Source: Hormiphora californensis
Lineage: Eukaryota; Ctenophora; Tentaculata; Cydippida; Pleurobrachiidae
Direction: 5' to 3'
DNA: 64,000 nucleotides
NCBI GenBank assembly: GCA_020137815.1
Contig: CM035357.1
Location: forward strand, 7,120,553 to 7,184,552
Shown one piece after another: positions 1 through 48,800 of this stretch. The notes beneath the pieces are model-generated. The model was not told the DNA's origin. It searched no databases and saw only the letters and a list, made by a program, of their open reading frames with translations. The stretch's first letter is position 1. Each line of letters opens with the position of its first letter. The translations under genes and the position numbers were made by a program.

Positions 1-469
1 AAAGTAATAATTGTCTTGTTAAGAAAATAAAACAAAGTGTCACCAGTTCACCATTTCACAACTGTTCTTTAACCCGACCACTCAAGCACAATATATCCAC
101 AACCTATGACGTCACTTTGACGTCACTATGACGTCATATCATGACGTTAGTGATGCCATGGGGATTTTCAGGGAGAAGTGAAGGACGTCTTCTGCCTTCC
201 AGTCTGAGTTCATTCGAACTGAGAGATAGGGATGTGCCTCCTTTAGGGTGTCTTCCTTTAGTCCTGAGGACATGGGTTGCTGGTTAGTGGTGTTATAGGA
301 CTTTGTTTCCTTATTAATTCGATAACTTATGATGGTTCTTGGGTTGACAAGTCACAGCATTTGTAAAATCATTATTATAACACCCTACTCCCCGTCCTAA
401 CCACTCCCAGGTAAAAATGAGGGGGTCTCATGTAGAGAATGAGGGGGGTCTCATGTAGAGAAAAGTGAT
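1..469. other. Flank downstream of the RIPOR stop codon
   Basis: No coding region was recognised here. The stretch lies just 3' of the probable RIPOR stop codon and may include its 3' UTR. It holds a cluster of CRE-like palindromes (annotated separately) and a short tandem repeat of a GGGGTCTCATGTAGAGAA-like unit near 421-462. Confidence 0.5.
107..148. promoter_or_regulatory. Cluster of CRE (TGACGTCA) palindromes
   Basis: Three perfect TGACGTCA palindromes start at 107, 118 and 129, exactly 11 bp apart. A variant, TGACGTTA, starts at 142. This octamer is the known binding site of CREB/ATF bZIP factors. Whether it acts on a gene to the left of the window, or is only a small tandem repeat, cannot be told from here. 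Confidence 0.45.
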
Positions 470-36011
<35,542 letters not shown>

Positions 36012-36885
36012 CTGATAACATGACCTTTCAATATGGACTTGCCGAACCGACATAGCACACTACGGCATCTAATCTAACAGACAGCGATAAGTTAGGAGAG
36101 TTGCACAAACAATACAAAATTTATCCAGTAGATTTGAGAGAGATCAAGGATGCAAGTCAAATTTTAAGCCCACCCAGTGGCTTTCAGGGCGCAGCCTGCC
36201 TCCCGGACAGCGGACTTGACAATGGCGTTAAATGCCAAGCGCGGTACATAGAATTATTAATAGAGAAATCCAAATGAAAGCGACAAATCCAGTGCAACAG
36301 CGGAAATGACACCGTTTACGATTCTGTAATGAAGTTTATTTATCAAATTCGGGAGCACGAAACGAAAAGCTGAACAATCAACAAAAGTGTCAGGCAAAAA
36401 ATTAAAAATGAAAAAGCAAAAACGGAGTTCAGCCAGATGAATTTTTTCGATGAGCGCATTTTTTTGAATATTGTACGCGCGCGAGCTAAATATACCGCGC
36501 GCCGCGTCAACTTAAAACAAAAGTAAAATTGCGCGTGCTAAAACGAGCGAAACTAATGAAGACGTCAAAGAAACAAGTTTAGCATTATCATCAAAAGTTC
36601 AATTAACATTTTTGAGCTATAAAACGAATAAATAAGCTTCTGTTATTACTGAAAAAGACTAAAAATGAATTATAAAATACTTTTATATCGAAGTGATTGC
36701 TGAAATGATGAACTTTCATATTGACAAAAAACCGCGCGCAATCCGTCACTACAGTTCATCTTTGCGGTGGCATTCCATCTGCTTTATTTTGGTGATATAT
36801 TCAGACTTCATATCCATTATATTCAGTTCCATTCTGCAATACTTTCCTACTCAGAAGTGCGTCATGATAAATGCCCTAACACGTT
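36012..36885. other. Intergenic region between RIPOR and CATSPER2
   Basis: 874 bp between the most 5' RIPOR exon recognised and the CATSPER2 stop codon, both on the minus strand. It probably contains the RIPOR promoter and perhaps its initiator exon, which I could not identify. It is AT-rich, with a GC-palindromic patch (CGCGCGCGAGC and CCGCGCGCCGCG) at 36474-36510. Confidence 0.5.
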
Positions 36886-39800
36886 TCAGTAGTCATTGAG
36901 TGATAGCAAAGAATAGATTGCCATTCTCTGTAAATCCTCCTGCTCCTGAAGATTCAGGGCTATTTTCTCCATGACAATGTAATATCGGTATAGTAGCTCC
37001 TTGGGCCAAGCCACCTCAGGTAGCTTATTGGGATCATCCAGAGCCTCCATATTCGCTTGTAACATCTTCTCCCACTCAACCTCACTCGTGGTGTGGATGA
37101 TAGCATTTGAGGCTGTATCCCTGGAGAGTAGAGAGGGGAGTAGAGAGGGGAGTGGAGAGGGGAGTAGAGGGAGGGGAGTAGAGAGGGGAGTGGAGAGGGG
37201 AGTGGAGAGGGGAGTAGAGGGAGGGGAGTAGAGGGAGGGGAGTAGAGAGGGGAGTAGAGGGAGGGGAGTAGAGAGGGAGTAGAGAGGGGAGTGGAGAGGG
37301 GAGTAGAGGGAGGGGAGTAGAGGGGGAGGGGAGTAGAGAGGGGAGTAGAAGGAGGGGAGTAGAGAGGGAGTAGAGAGGGGAGTAGAGGGAGGGGAGTAGA
37401 GAAGGGAGTAGAGAGGGGAGTAGAGAGGGAGTAGAGAGGGAGTAGAGAGGGGAGATTATGAACACAGAGAATTGTAGATAGCTGCAATGTCTACTCATCC
37501 TAGACAAACTAACAAATAACGTACGATTCTTGGCTAATAACAGGTGACAGGTTCCCCGAACTATGCCCACTATTCTGCTCAGCAAGATTCATCTCTTCCA
37601 GAAGCTCTAAACGTGCCAGCTCCTTTGCTTCTTCAGCCATGGCGTTATCATGTTCAGCAGTGATCTCACGAGATATGTCTTGGAAGTTGTTTACTGAAAT
37701 TATAGGAGAGATAGTTGGATAGTTGGATACCCGACAATTGTTGGTCCCAGACTGGGCCCTTGGTAGCATATCTTGGAGGCACACGACAAACTTGTCCCTG
37801 ACTCTCATTGCAGTCTCACTGTAGTCATGTACAGTGTAGTGTCATTGCAGTTCCGATTACAATCAGGACAACAATTTTTCAACTACGTACCCATGATACC
37901 CACGAAGATATTCTTGAAGATGAAACTACCGAAGAGAACCCAGAGAATAATGTACAGGGTGCTATACAGTTTGTTGTTATCAATCCAGAGCTTCTTCAGC
38001 AGAGCATACCACTGATCCATTGTGAACAGTTGGAAGAGTGTTATCATTGCACGGTATAGATTACTGTGGAGAGAGAACGATAAATAGTTAGGGGATTTGG
38101 TATTAGGGTGGTTCAGACTAGGCTGAAAGGGGTAGTAACATGGATTTCGGCAATCAAAACTCTCCCTCTCTCCCCTGACTTACTCGAAAGCTCCCTGGAA
38201 TTCTCCAAGTAGAGGGTTCTCTGTTTTGAAGAATACAACTGCCATGATAGCGAAAATGTAGGCAATTGATAGGAGGAGCACGAGAATGAACACCATAGAT
38301 TGGAACGCTTGGAGAATCGTCATGACAATAATTTTCAGTGATCCAAACCGGGCTATCTGAAGTGAGCGAGGGTGTTATAGGGTGTTATAGGGTGTTATAG
38401 CAGGGGCTGGTAGTGAGACCCCATACTTCGCTGTGTGCTACGCACAAACGACTAGCAAATTTGAGTGGGCTGTACGGAAAAGCGTGCTGAGAGAGCAAAT
38501 AACGGAATTTTTCCAATTTTTTTTCACTGTGGGATTCACAAGGCCGTCATCTACAGCCCAGTGAAATCCCGGTGAAAAAAGGTTAATTTCAAGGTTCGCA
38601 GTGATCAAAACCGTAAACAACTTCATTTTTCAGATTTCTCCATTTTTGGGAGGGTAGAGCTCTTTGCCAGACTGTCACTAAAAATTGAGATCAAAAATCG
38701 AAAAAAATCGTCAATTGAGTATCTCAAAATTGTCCATTTTATCGATTCCCGGGTTGTTTGGGACTCCTAGGGCAACCGTCTAGGGTGCAACCTCAAAAAA
38801 CTTTGAAAATACCGGATTTTTTTGAGCCGGAGAAGTATGGGGTCTCACTCTAAGTCACGTGATCTCGTGCTAGAGAGAGCTTGGTATCGCGTGATTAGGC
38901 GATTAAGTGAGACCCCATACTCAGTTGTGCACGTATATGTATGTATCTCTCTCTCTCCCCTTCGTCTAGATGCCATTCTCACTTCTTGAATGTAGTGTTG
39001 CACACACAAGAGGGGGGACCCTTCACCCAGTCGATCTGTTCAGAGCAGGTGCAGTAGCCGCACATAAAAAACAAAAATTAGTTTATATCAAAGCAAAATT
39101 CACTTTACCCGACTAATTTTGATACGCTGAATCACATGAGCAACATTTCAAAGTCCTCAGAGGTGGGGAAATTTCCCTAATTGAGTATAATTGGGCATAA
39201 GATGGGGATAATTGAGCCTATAGTTTACCAATCTTCTCCTTTTCATATTTTATTGATGGTAGATACTCCTCCGACCCTACTATTTACCCCATCAGAAATC
39301 CTTCAGGACCTTCTAGACACCCATCATGTCATGTAGACTGAACGTGACTAGCAGGGTCTGCTTTCTGAGGGGACGTTATAGTAGGATAACTTACTACCTT
39401 TTCATTTGTTGATGCTAGATGTTCAGTCTGACCATACCCATCATGTCAGAGTGAGTGAGTGAGTGAGTGAGTGAGTGAGTGAGTGAGTGAGTGAGTGAGT
39501 GAGTGAGTGAGTGAGTGAGTGAGTGAGTGAGTGAGTGAGTGAGTGAGTGAGTGAGTGAGTGAGTGAGTGAGTGAGTGAGTGAGTGAGTGTGAGAGAGAGA
39601 GAGAGGAGAGAGAGAAAGGCAGTAAGTTATCCTACTACACACCCCTCGGAAAGCAATCAATCAATCAATCAATCAAAACTGCCGCTGGCAGTGGCATGTG
39701 CCGAAATCAAATATATAATATCAAGAAAACCAGCCACACTGGACAAAACTGGGTGGGGATACAGGGTGACGCATCAAGGCTAATAACACGAAGACGGGTA

Positions 39801-42800
39801 AGGTCTTTTGTGTGCGTTTACCAGGATGCCCCACCCTGGTACCCACCGTGTCCGAACAATATGTTTCACACTTCAAAGGTAATAATGGTAAATAGAAATT
39901 CTGTAAAATGAAGTGAATATGTAGTGGTTTATCAAAGCTCATGTCTCCCTCTCTCGTTCTCATTCTCGCCCGAGCACAAGAACATACACGAAATAGCAGC
40001 TCAGTCTCTCCCCTTCTCACACATAAAATCACTCACTCATTGATCTCGATAACAGATCCTCTCCTGATTCTAAAAACCTTCTCTGGCTCTTTCTCCCTCT
40101 TCTCTCTCATTCTGGCAACAAGATCCCTCCTTTCAGTCCTTTCCTCTACAGTTCTGTCAGGGGAAATATACACAGACTGATAAGTATCGGAGTCCTTCAG
40201 CTGAGCAGATTTGCCCAAAATGGTCCTAGCTACTTCCCTGCTCCTCAATACCACACGAACAGGACGCACATGCTCATCACGCCTCCTCCCCAGTCTATCA
40301 ACCTCCACCAAAACAGGTGCCTCTGCCAAATTCTGAAACAATTCCTTTACCCTGGTAGAGTCGCTGTCATCATTGTTCTCGGTTAGTCCATAGACTATCA
40401 GATTCGCAGATCGGTCAACTGTGGCGCTGGCCAGGGCAGCACGTATCTTGGTGGGAGCTAGAGCAGATACACACGTCTGCTTCATGTTGGTAGCAGCGGT
40501 CTGAAGGGCAGATGAATAGCTGTTCATTTCCTCTTTTACAACAGTCTGGACAGCATTGATGCTACTCTCCAGTTGAGAATCCTTCATCGAGATAATGGAG
40601 TCTTTTAGGGCACTAATCTCTTCTTGAAGGGTGATCATTTTCCTGTCACGCTCCAGTAGCTCGTCCTTGACAGTGTCGAGACGGTCTCTGGTGTGCTCTA
40701 AGTGTCCCAGTAGTTTCTCTACCTTCTCCTTAGACTCGTCAAGATTTGGTTTCTCTTCCACTAGCTCATACTGTTTTCTAGCTAACTTCGACAGTGGCAG
40801 AGCTCGGAACCAAAGTAGACCGGCCATGTCTTGCAATCAACTTTACCTTCTTGTTGGTGTCAAGACTCGATAGTTTGCTGGTAGTAATCTTGTTAGGATC
40901 AAATTCACCACCCTCCTTGTTGGAGTCAGGGTAGCCCCCGATTCTTCTCATAGTAGCCAGGATTGAGGTCTCTAGCCGGATGAAGTCCGCTACGCCTGCA
41001 TTGTCGCCAGGAACTGAATGTTGCCATGTTGAGAACGCTCGATCCATCTGGAACTGGTTGGCCAGTACAGGTGTACTGGGTCAGGAACACTAGCAGTTGT
41101 ACAAGTATGCAGAGCGCTGCTCGAGATACAAAATAGATAAGAGAAATGTGAGAAGTGAGATAAGAGAAATGTGAGAAGTGAATAAGAGAAATGTGAGAAG
41201 CAGACCCTGCTAGAAGAAGCAGACCCTGCTAGATCAGCCCCCCCCCCCCCCCAGATCTTTCCCCCCAGATCTTTCGGAAAAGGCTATCTTTACACAAAAG
41301 CTTACGCTGCCGCTTGTAGTGGCATTACCGTAATTATGGAATTACAGTAATAAGACTCAGACTTTGCATAACGCGCGGCAAAAAGTGCTTGTGTTCAGCA
41401 AGTACTAGTGCACTGATTGAACAAGCTTGCACGTCTTTTACCGTATCTCTGTTTTCTATTACCGTTTTCCCACTACAAGCGACTGGGTAACACTTGGTTA
41501 CGAAATAACCCCTCTAAAGAGGTCTCGAACTTTGCACGCTGGCAAGGGAGGGGTTACTTCGTTACCAAAGCTAACACGTCATTCTTGTGATGCAGGGTTC
41601 ATTTTATGAAGATTGAGCTCCTCTTGCGATTAACCAAGATTGTGAAAAATTTTTCCAGTTTTTGAACAGTCATTAGTCGTGGGAACACCTGGTATACTAC
41701 GCGTTGCATTGTGCGGACCCCCCTGTCGACCGATATAATGGGGACGCGTTTATTTATATAGACTAATGGCTGTCCTTTCATTGGTCCCTTACCAGTTATC
41801 CCCCGATAATTACGCTGTTCAGACTCTCTTCGGCTCTCCGGATCTCCCACAAAAACAGTTAAATACCACAGCATAGGGATCTCAGACTCAAATCTCAGCG
41901 GCGTTTATTTTACGGTGGGTTTTTTAGTGCCCAAACGAGAGCGCGTGGCGAGAAAGCTGAGTAGAGAGAGAGCGACGCGCGATAGCGGAGCGAGAGCGCG
42001 CAGAGAGCGAGAGACAGAAAGAGAGGAGGAGGAGCGGACGCGCGAGAGAGAGATCGCGTCGCGCTATCGCACTCTCTATCTCTGAGCGCTATCGCGCGCT
42101 CGCTCCGCGATCTGCGCGGCAGCGCGCGCGAGCGCGCGCGCGCGACGTGAGCGCGCGCGCTCCAGCTGCGACGAGAGACGACCGCGAGCGCGCGCGAGCA
42201 GAGCGCGAGAGCGGCTAGCCAGCGTCGCCGCGAGAGACGAGTAGAAACGTCGAGTTCTCCCTATCTGCTTATTGTCTCCTCGCTCTCTCTTCTCTCTTAT
42301 CTCTCTCTCTCTCCTCTCTCTCTCCCGTCCCTCAAGTCCCCCGATAATTACGTTGTTCAGACTCTCTCGGCTCTCCGGCTCTCCCAAAAACAGTTAAATA
42401 CCACAGCATAGGGATTTCAGACTCGAATCTCAGCGGTTTATTTTGCGTTTTTTATAACCAAGCTTTGCTTTTTAAAATTTCCATTTTTAACCAAGCCCTA
42501 TTTGCCCTATTGAGAGTCTCCAGTAATACCTAATTTCCCATCAGTATGGTGATGTTGATATTTCTACTGCTCTATTGCGTGTCAAGTCCAGTCTCATCTG
42601 ATGTTGTCACTGAACCAGCAACTACTTCGGAGGATGATTGGAGTGGGGGCCACTGGGGGACCTCCAGACTGGTCTCGGAGCAACATTCTAGTTATAGTAT
42701 TACTACAACTAGTACTATTAGTACAACAAGTCCAATCAAGTCCAATCAAGTCCAATTCCAATCAAGTCCAATCCTCATCTGCAAGCTGGTGGAAATCAAT

Positions 42801-45800
42801 GGGTATCTACACGAGAAATGCAAAAAGGGTAATAGCAATACTGTTGTTTACAAATGCCCCCGATCAAACGAATTATTTAAACTTGGTTATAATACAAAAC
42901 CGCGGTGTAAGTACATGTTTTTCCCTTCACCTATATGCCCCTCCGATCCCGGGTTCTACCAGGCTTGCGGATTCGGAGAATGTGCTGGTTACAATGAGCT
43001 AGGTGGAAAACCAATCCTTTGTGGAACATACATTTGCAAGAGGCCCAATTATTCATATCCCGTGGCAGGTACTGAGAGTGAGTTTCGGTGTCGTGGGTTT
43101 GGGAGTTGCACTAATACCGACCTCAACATGGTTGGCTGCAGTGAGGGAAACCTGAAATGTAACAATAAATGTGATGAGTCGGAATGTATCGACGAATCAT
43201 TTTGCAACGGTGTGCAGTACGGAGTGTGGTGCGAAAGAAAGGGAGTTAAGACTTGGATTCGTCCTTATTTTATGTGCGATGTAGTTTTTCGGCAATGTGA
43301 CAATGATGAAGATAGGAAAGGATGCTTTGATTTCAAAGATTTGGATCATACAAAATGTCGTGGAGAAAGGTATCCATGGTTTTTTGAATATAAAATCCAA
43401 CAAAGTATGAGGTGTACCCTTCCTGAAATATCTTTTGTAACAATGGACAGGACCAAACCAATTGCAGTGATCCAGAACGGGTTGTAATGCAGTGCCTCTC
43501 CCAGGGTTACCCTACCACGATCTCTCTCTGGGGGTATTGCAATGACTACCAACTTTGTGATGACGGGTACAATAACGCTTGTGTTGAACCTGAACCAGAT
43601 TGTAAAATCCATAAGGGGCAGCTGTACGATGGGTACCGTGACTGTACTAATGGAGAGGATGAAACTTATAAAGATCTCACCAAAGTAACATGTATCAGAA
43701 GATTTCACTCTTCGCACGAGGACAAAAACATGTCCCTTCCGATTCCATTGGGTTGGGTCATGGACGGTGAAGTGGACTGTCTGGACGGAATGGATGAAGA
43801 TGAAACGCAGTGGTTGACATGTGGAAAAGATTATTACACCAGATACCAAGAAAATGGAACGGAATGTCAGGATGTTCTTCTCTGTCCAGCGGAGAGAAAC
43901 TTCATTGACTTGGACAAACTTTGCGACCGAATTAACACGTGCTCCTTTGAGACTAAGTTGTGTGAAGCAGCCCGGCAGTCTGGTATCGATGTTAGCAGGG
44001 AACTAGTAAACCCATACGTTAGTTACTCTGGTATACGATTTACTCAGCACTGTTTTCCTAAAGGAGCTTCAGAGTTGGAAAAGCATCTGGGACAGTGTCA
44101 CACAATTGAGCACAGGGCTGGAGTAGTTAAGACTGTGCTGGAAGTTCAACAACCCATTTTAGTATCGCTTCCTGAAATAAAAACCAGCTGTTCTCACTTA
44201 TTTGGAGAGCAATACGTCTATGCAGCGTGTAATCAAATCTGCATGAATGCTAAATGCCCCCTTAAGCCGGTTTCTGGAGACACCTGTGAAAACATGAAAT
44301 CTTTGAGAGTTCGAGCTCTCGCAGACACTGTTGATCCAAGCCTAACGACACTGGTAAAAACATCCAAGGATCCTGGTTTTTATGATAACAAGATTTTCCC
44401 GTGCGACAATAAAAACTGTGTTCCCTACGACAATGTTTGTGACCTAAAGGACGACTGTGGAGATGGATCCGATGAGAACAACTGTGAGAATAATTTCCAG
44501 TGCAACAACAGCGAAATATTGGAGCTGATTGTCCTTTCTCGAGTGTGCGATGGCGTGGTCCACTGCAGAGATTTTTCTGACGAGTGCTTGGAAACTTGTC
44601 CTTCTACAAACAAGAACATTTTTGGCAATATTGTTTGGAGGTCTATAAGCATAATCATGGGTTTAGTGTCAACATCTTGCAACACTATCTCACTCGTGAA
44701 ATCGATCTGGGAGCTACCCCGCCAAACGTCCTACGAAATGTTCCTCAATAAAGCAGCTATCCTCATGATCTGCTTAGGCGATTTTATGGTCGGTATCTAC
44801 CTTTTACTGATCTCCTACTTCGATGTCGTCTACAACGCTGGCGGCAACTACTGTCGGGAAAAGTATCAATGGTTAAGCTCCAACGAGTGTTCTTTCCTTG
44901 GCGTCCTGAGCACCACGGGATCTCAATTGTCACTCTTTGCGATGACTATGCTTAGTTTGACAAGAGTGGCAAATATTGGGAACCTCATTCAACGAGAGTG
45001 TTCCAGCTATAAGTCTGTCGCCAAGATTGGACTTCTGTTGGCTAGCCCTTTCCTGGCGAGTATCTCCATTGCGGTTATCCCGGTGTTATCTTTAACCGAG
45101 GACTACTTCGTAAATGGGTTGTACTATCATAAATCTCCACTGTTCTTCAGTCCCGTCACCAAGACTAACCACTACAACGCATTTAAAGAGTATTTTGGTG
45201 GTCGCTCCACTTCTTGGGAAAAAGCTTCGTTCTCCTGGGAAGAAATCCGGTCGATGGTGAAAGAGATGTTCACATCTGATTACGGAGGTAAGCATGCAAT
45301 GCTAGATGTTTTTACTTGAAGCGATGTCTCCCCCCATCATTAACACTACATATTATTACATTTTATGTTATAATTTTTTTCATATTTTTTTCAGGAATTA
45401 AAAACTCCACAGTACACTTCTATGGAAATGATGGAGTGTGTGTATTCAAGTACCTGGTTACCCGTGATGATCCTCAGTGGGTGTTTTCTGCCATCATCCT
45501 ACTGATCAACTTCCTGTGTTTTGTATTCATCGCCGTCAGCTACGGATACATAAACTACAAAACCCAGGTATCGAATAGAAACGTGGGTCGAGGAACATCA
45601 AGCAGTGCACTTCAAGCAAAAATTTCCGCTATAATTTTAACGGACTTCTTCTGCTGGATACCCCTGAGTATCGTCTCTTTTCTCCACCTGTCGGAGGCTA
45701 TTGATGCAATTAGTTGGTATCCCTTCTTCTCTATTCTCATTCTACCAATAAACTCGGTTATAAATCCTCTGCTGTACGACTCCAACCTTTACGCAAGTAT

Positions 45801-48800
45801 AATTATGCGGCCAGTACGATCTTTTACCCGTAGAGTGAGAACCATCAGTATGGCTTTAAGATCGAATGCACCGGATACTGCTGAGACGCCTGCAGAAACG
45901 ATAGACAGTACCCGCCAAGTAACTAGAGAGATGCCTTCAGAAATAGAGAGTTCTCAAATGCAGGAAACAAGGATGTAAACACTAGCCTATGGATAATAAA
46001 CACACGATCAGTAGGGGAGGAGTTTGTTGAAGCTTTGATCCGTAATTCAAAAATGAAACCTGTTTTTTGTGTTATAGAAAAGGACTTTATTCTACTCTGT
46101 TATCTTATCGTCGATGCCCATCCCCTGCAATCTTGAATTAAAAATAGTATATTCCTCCTCCCTAAATTCAGTACTTCCATTTATGCTTGGAGTGGGGGCC
46201 ACTGTGGGTGTGTGTGTTAGCGTGTGTTCAAGCATTATGATGCCGCGGACGGTGACACCAGCCCTTCAAGGTTGGGACAGCAGTACTTCCATATAATTAT
46301 TCAAGAATTAACGATATTCCATATAACCCCGTGTAATCTTACACACCATGCAGCATTGCAAAGCATTCTTCTAGCTCTCCACGATAATGACACCTGTCAC
46401 TTAAAAGACATTAAATTAGCACCGATCTGTTAGTGAGTGGAGCCAGATATAATATCTTAATATGACTCACTGTATGAAGTAAACACTAAACAACCAATCA
46501 GAACTAGTTATTTAGGTCACGTGACTGGTTATCAGCCAATCAGGGACCAGTATGTCCTGATTAGGTCGGTTCCTGACTCACTGTATGATGACATCATGAA
46601 GTTACTGAAGATTACTCGTCAGGTGACTCAACAGGGAATCCTAGTGTCTTTATTTCCAATGTTTATTTTCTGGGAGTTCAATCAGGGATCCTTCACTAAT
46701 AATAATGCGGTGTTTCCCTACCATCTGGCTAATGTAATGTGAGGTCCTTCACCCCCAGCCTAACCCTCCTTTGTGATGAGAGAGAGAAGGTCGAACAAGG
46801 CAACCACAACCCCATTCACTGGATAGTAGTATACTGTAAAACTACTAATTTTCGTGAGATTTTTATTTTTGGCTGGAAAATCCGCGAAAATTAATTCCGC
46901 GAAAATATTTTGGACGATTTTTTACAGAAAGCTCGTGCAATGAGAAAATGCTCACATTTCATTGGTCTATGCCAAGCAGGTCTGGTGTCTCATGGCAATG
47001 ATGACTGCACTCTTGGCGTAATTACACGGGTGCTTGTAGTGAGAATACGGTATCAGTTCAACACGGTATCAGTGAAAAACGGTAAATTGAGACCAATCAG
47101 AGCGCCAGGTTGACAACACATGACACCGAAATATATGTATTTCAAATACATATGTATTTCAGAAACCGTAATGGTCAAAAACCGTATTATTCAGACACCA
47201 TATTCCCACTACAAGCAGCACTGTTAGACAATAGACTAGGACCGTGAAATGGGGGTAGCAGTGGGATAAGCGAAAATTAAAATCGCGAAAATAGTCAATT
47301 TTGATCGAATCGCGAAAAACAACCTTTTTGGTCTTTTTTCACACCTTACTTTTTAAATCGCCACTACATTCAGCTCATAAACGGCTAAGAGTTGGGCCTT
47401 GAAATTTGGCAGGCATGATCCTTAGATAATAAACTGTGCTTTGAGTGTAACGATTTTTGATTGAGGCTTCCGTTCCCAAGATATTGAGGTTAACATATTT
47501 CACATCTGATATTTTTTAGACGTTAACCTCAATATCTTGGGAACGGAGGCTCCAATAAAAAATCGTTACACTCAAAGCACAGTTTATTATCTAAGGTTCA
47601 TGTCTGCCAAATTTCAAGGCCCAACTCTTAGCCGTTTATGAGCTGAATGTAGTGGCGATTCGTAAAAATGTTCCAAGTTATTCACCAAAAGGCTACTTTT
47701 TGATGAAATATGTTAACCTCAAAATTTAAAGAACTACCAGGAATATCGCCATAAAATTGCTCACAAATGCTCTACTTAGTGATACCTTACTTTTAGAACA
47801 GTTTTTATTGTTTCAATACCTGATCTCTAAGAATTAGAGAGGTTAACATTGATTTTGGACCAAAAGTTAACCTCAATTTTCTCCCTAATAGCGCGCGCAA
47901 AATCGATTCCGAGTATGTCATCTGGTCCGGCTCGAAGAGCCGGACCAGATACCGAAAGTGACTTTTTATACCCCCGGACCCCCCCCTCTGGCCTTTAAGC
48001 GCCTTCGGGCTCGCGTAAGCTCACACCGGCTCACACCGGCTCGCGTAAGCCTTCGGCCCGGTGTGAGAGCTGACAGGCAAGGAACATGCCAACTGGATAT
48101 TATTGGAAGAAACCAGATATTTCGGTGTATAACACCATCATCAGTAGTAGCTCAAATGCATGTTTCAGCACGTACTGACGCACTGATTGGCCACGGTTGC
48201 GCGTCTTCTTACCGTATCTCCGTTTTCCATTACCGGTTTCCCACTACAAGCGACCGGGTTACAGCTGGGGGGGGGGGGGGTACAGTGTACACGTAACACA
48301 CGTTTGTTAACATGTATAACACGCATAAATAGGTTTACGTACCCCCCCTCCCCTTACCTGCATCGTGTTGCGGTTTGCATCCCGTTGTAGTATTGCGATT
48401 GGCTTAATGCTTATACTATAAATAATATCTAACAGCAATGTGTTGCATTATATAGCACAAGTTAAAGCATCTTGCATCAAGCTAGTAAAGGCAGGGAATG
48501 CCATTTCCTGCCTTTGCTACTTTTCCTAGAAATGGGACATGTGGACAGGGTTCCCGGATTAAGAGGAGACCAGCACACCCCCTCTCCCTCTCTCACTCCA
48601 TCTCAGTCATTCAATTCCTCAAACCCTTATCTTTGTCATGGCAGTCGTGAACCATCCTTCATTTGCATTACTACTTTGTACTGCACTTATTGCATCCGTT
48701 AGTGGTACGTATAATACAGCGTTATCTTATGGGCTTACTTTCTTCATAAAATATTTATGTTATTCTTTTCTACTCGTTAGCACTCACTAATTTCTCTGGA

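Larger units (their letters stand above)
45979..48637. other. Spacer between the two nested genes, rich in MITEs
   Basis: CATSPER2 intron sequence with no gene recognised. It contains a CCAAT/CACGTG module (46487-46556), a small element near 46838-46927 bounded by CTGTAAAA and TTTTTTACAG, MITEs at 47031-47220 and about 48150-48251, a foldback at 47355-47667 and a hairpin at 47929-47963. Confidence 0.6.

Noticed and set aside
36960-37585. Pro/Leu/Ser-rich minus-strand frames upstream of the last CATSPER2 exon
   Set aside because: They read the GGGGAGTAGAGA minisatellite; the true exon starts at an acceptor at 37120.
39350-41240. A DNA transposon bounded by CTAGCAGGGTCTGCTT and its complement around the ORF1-like gene
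   Set aside because: The inverted match is only 16 bp, the right end is present twice, and no target duplication was found, so it was not annotated as an element.
41940-42387. Arg/Ala-rich minus-strand frame in the CGCG-rich tract
   Set aside because: Low-complexity CG alternation and GA repeats explain it; no domain.
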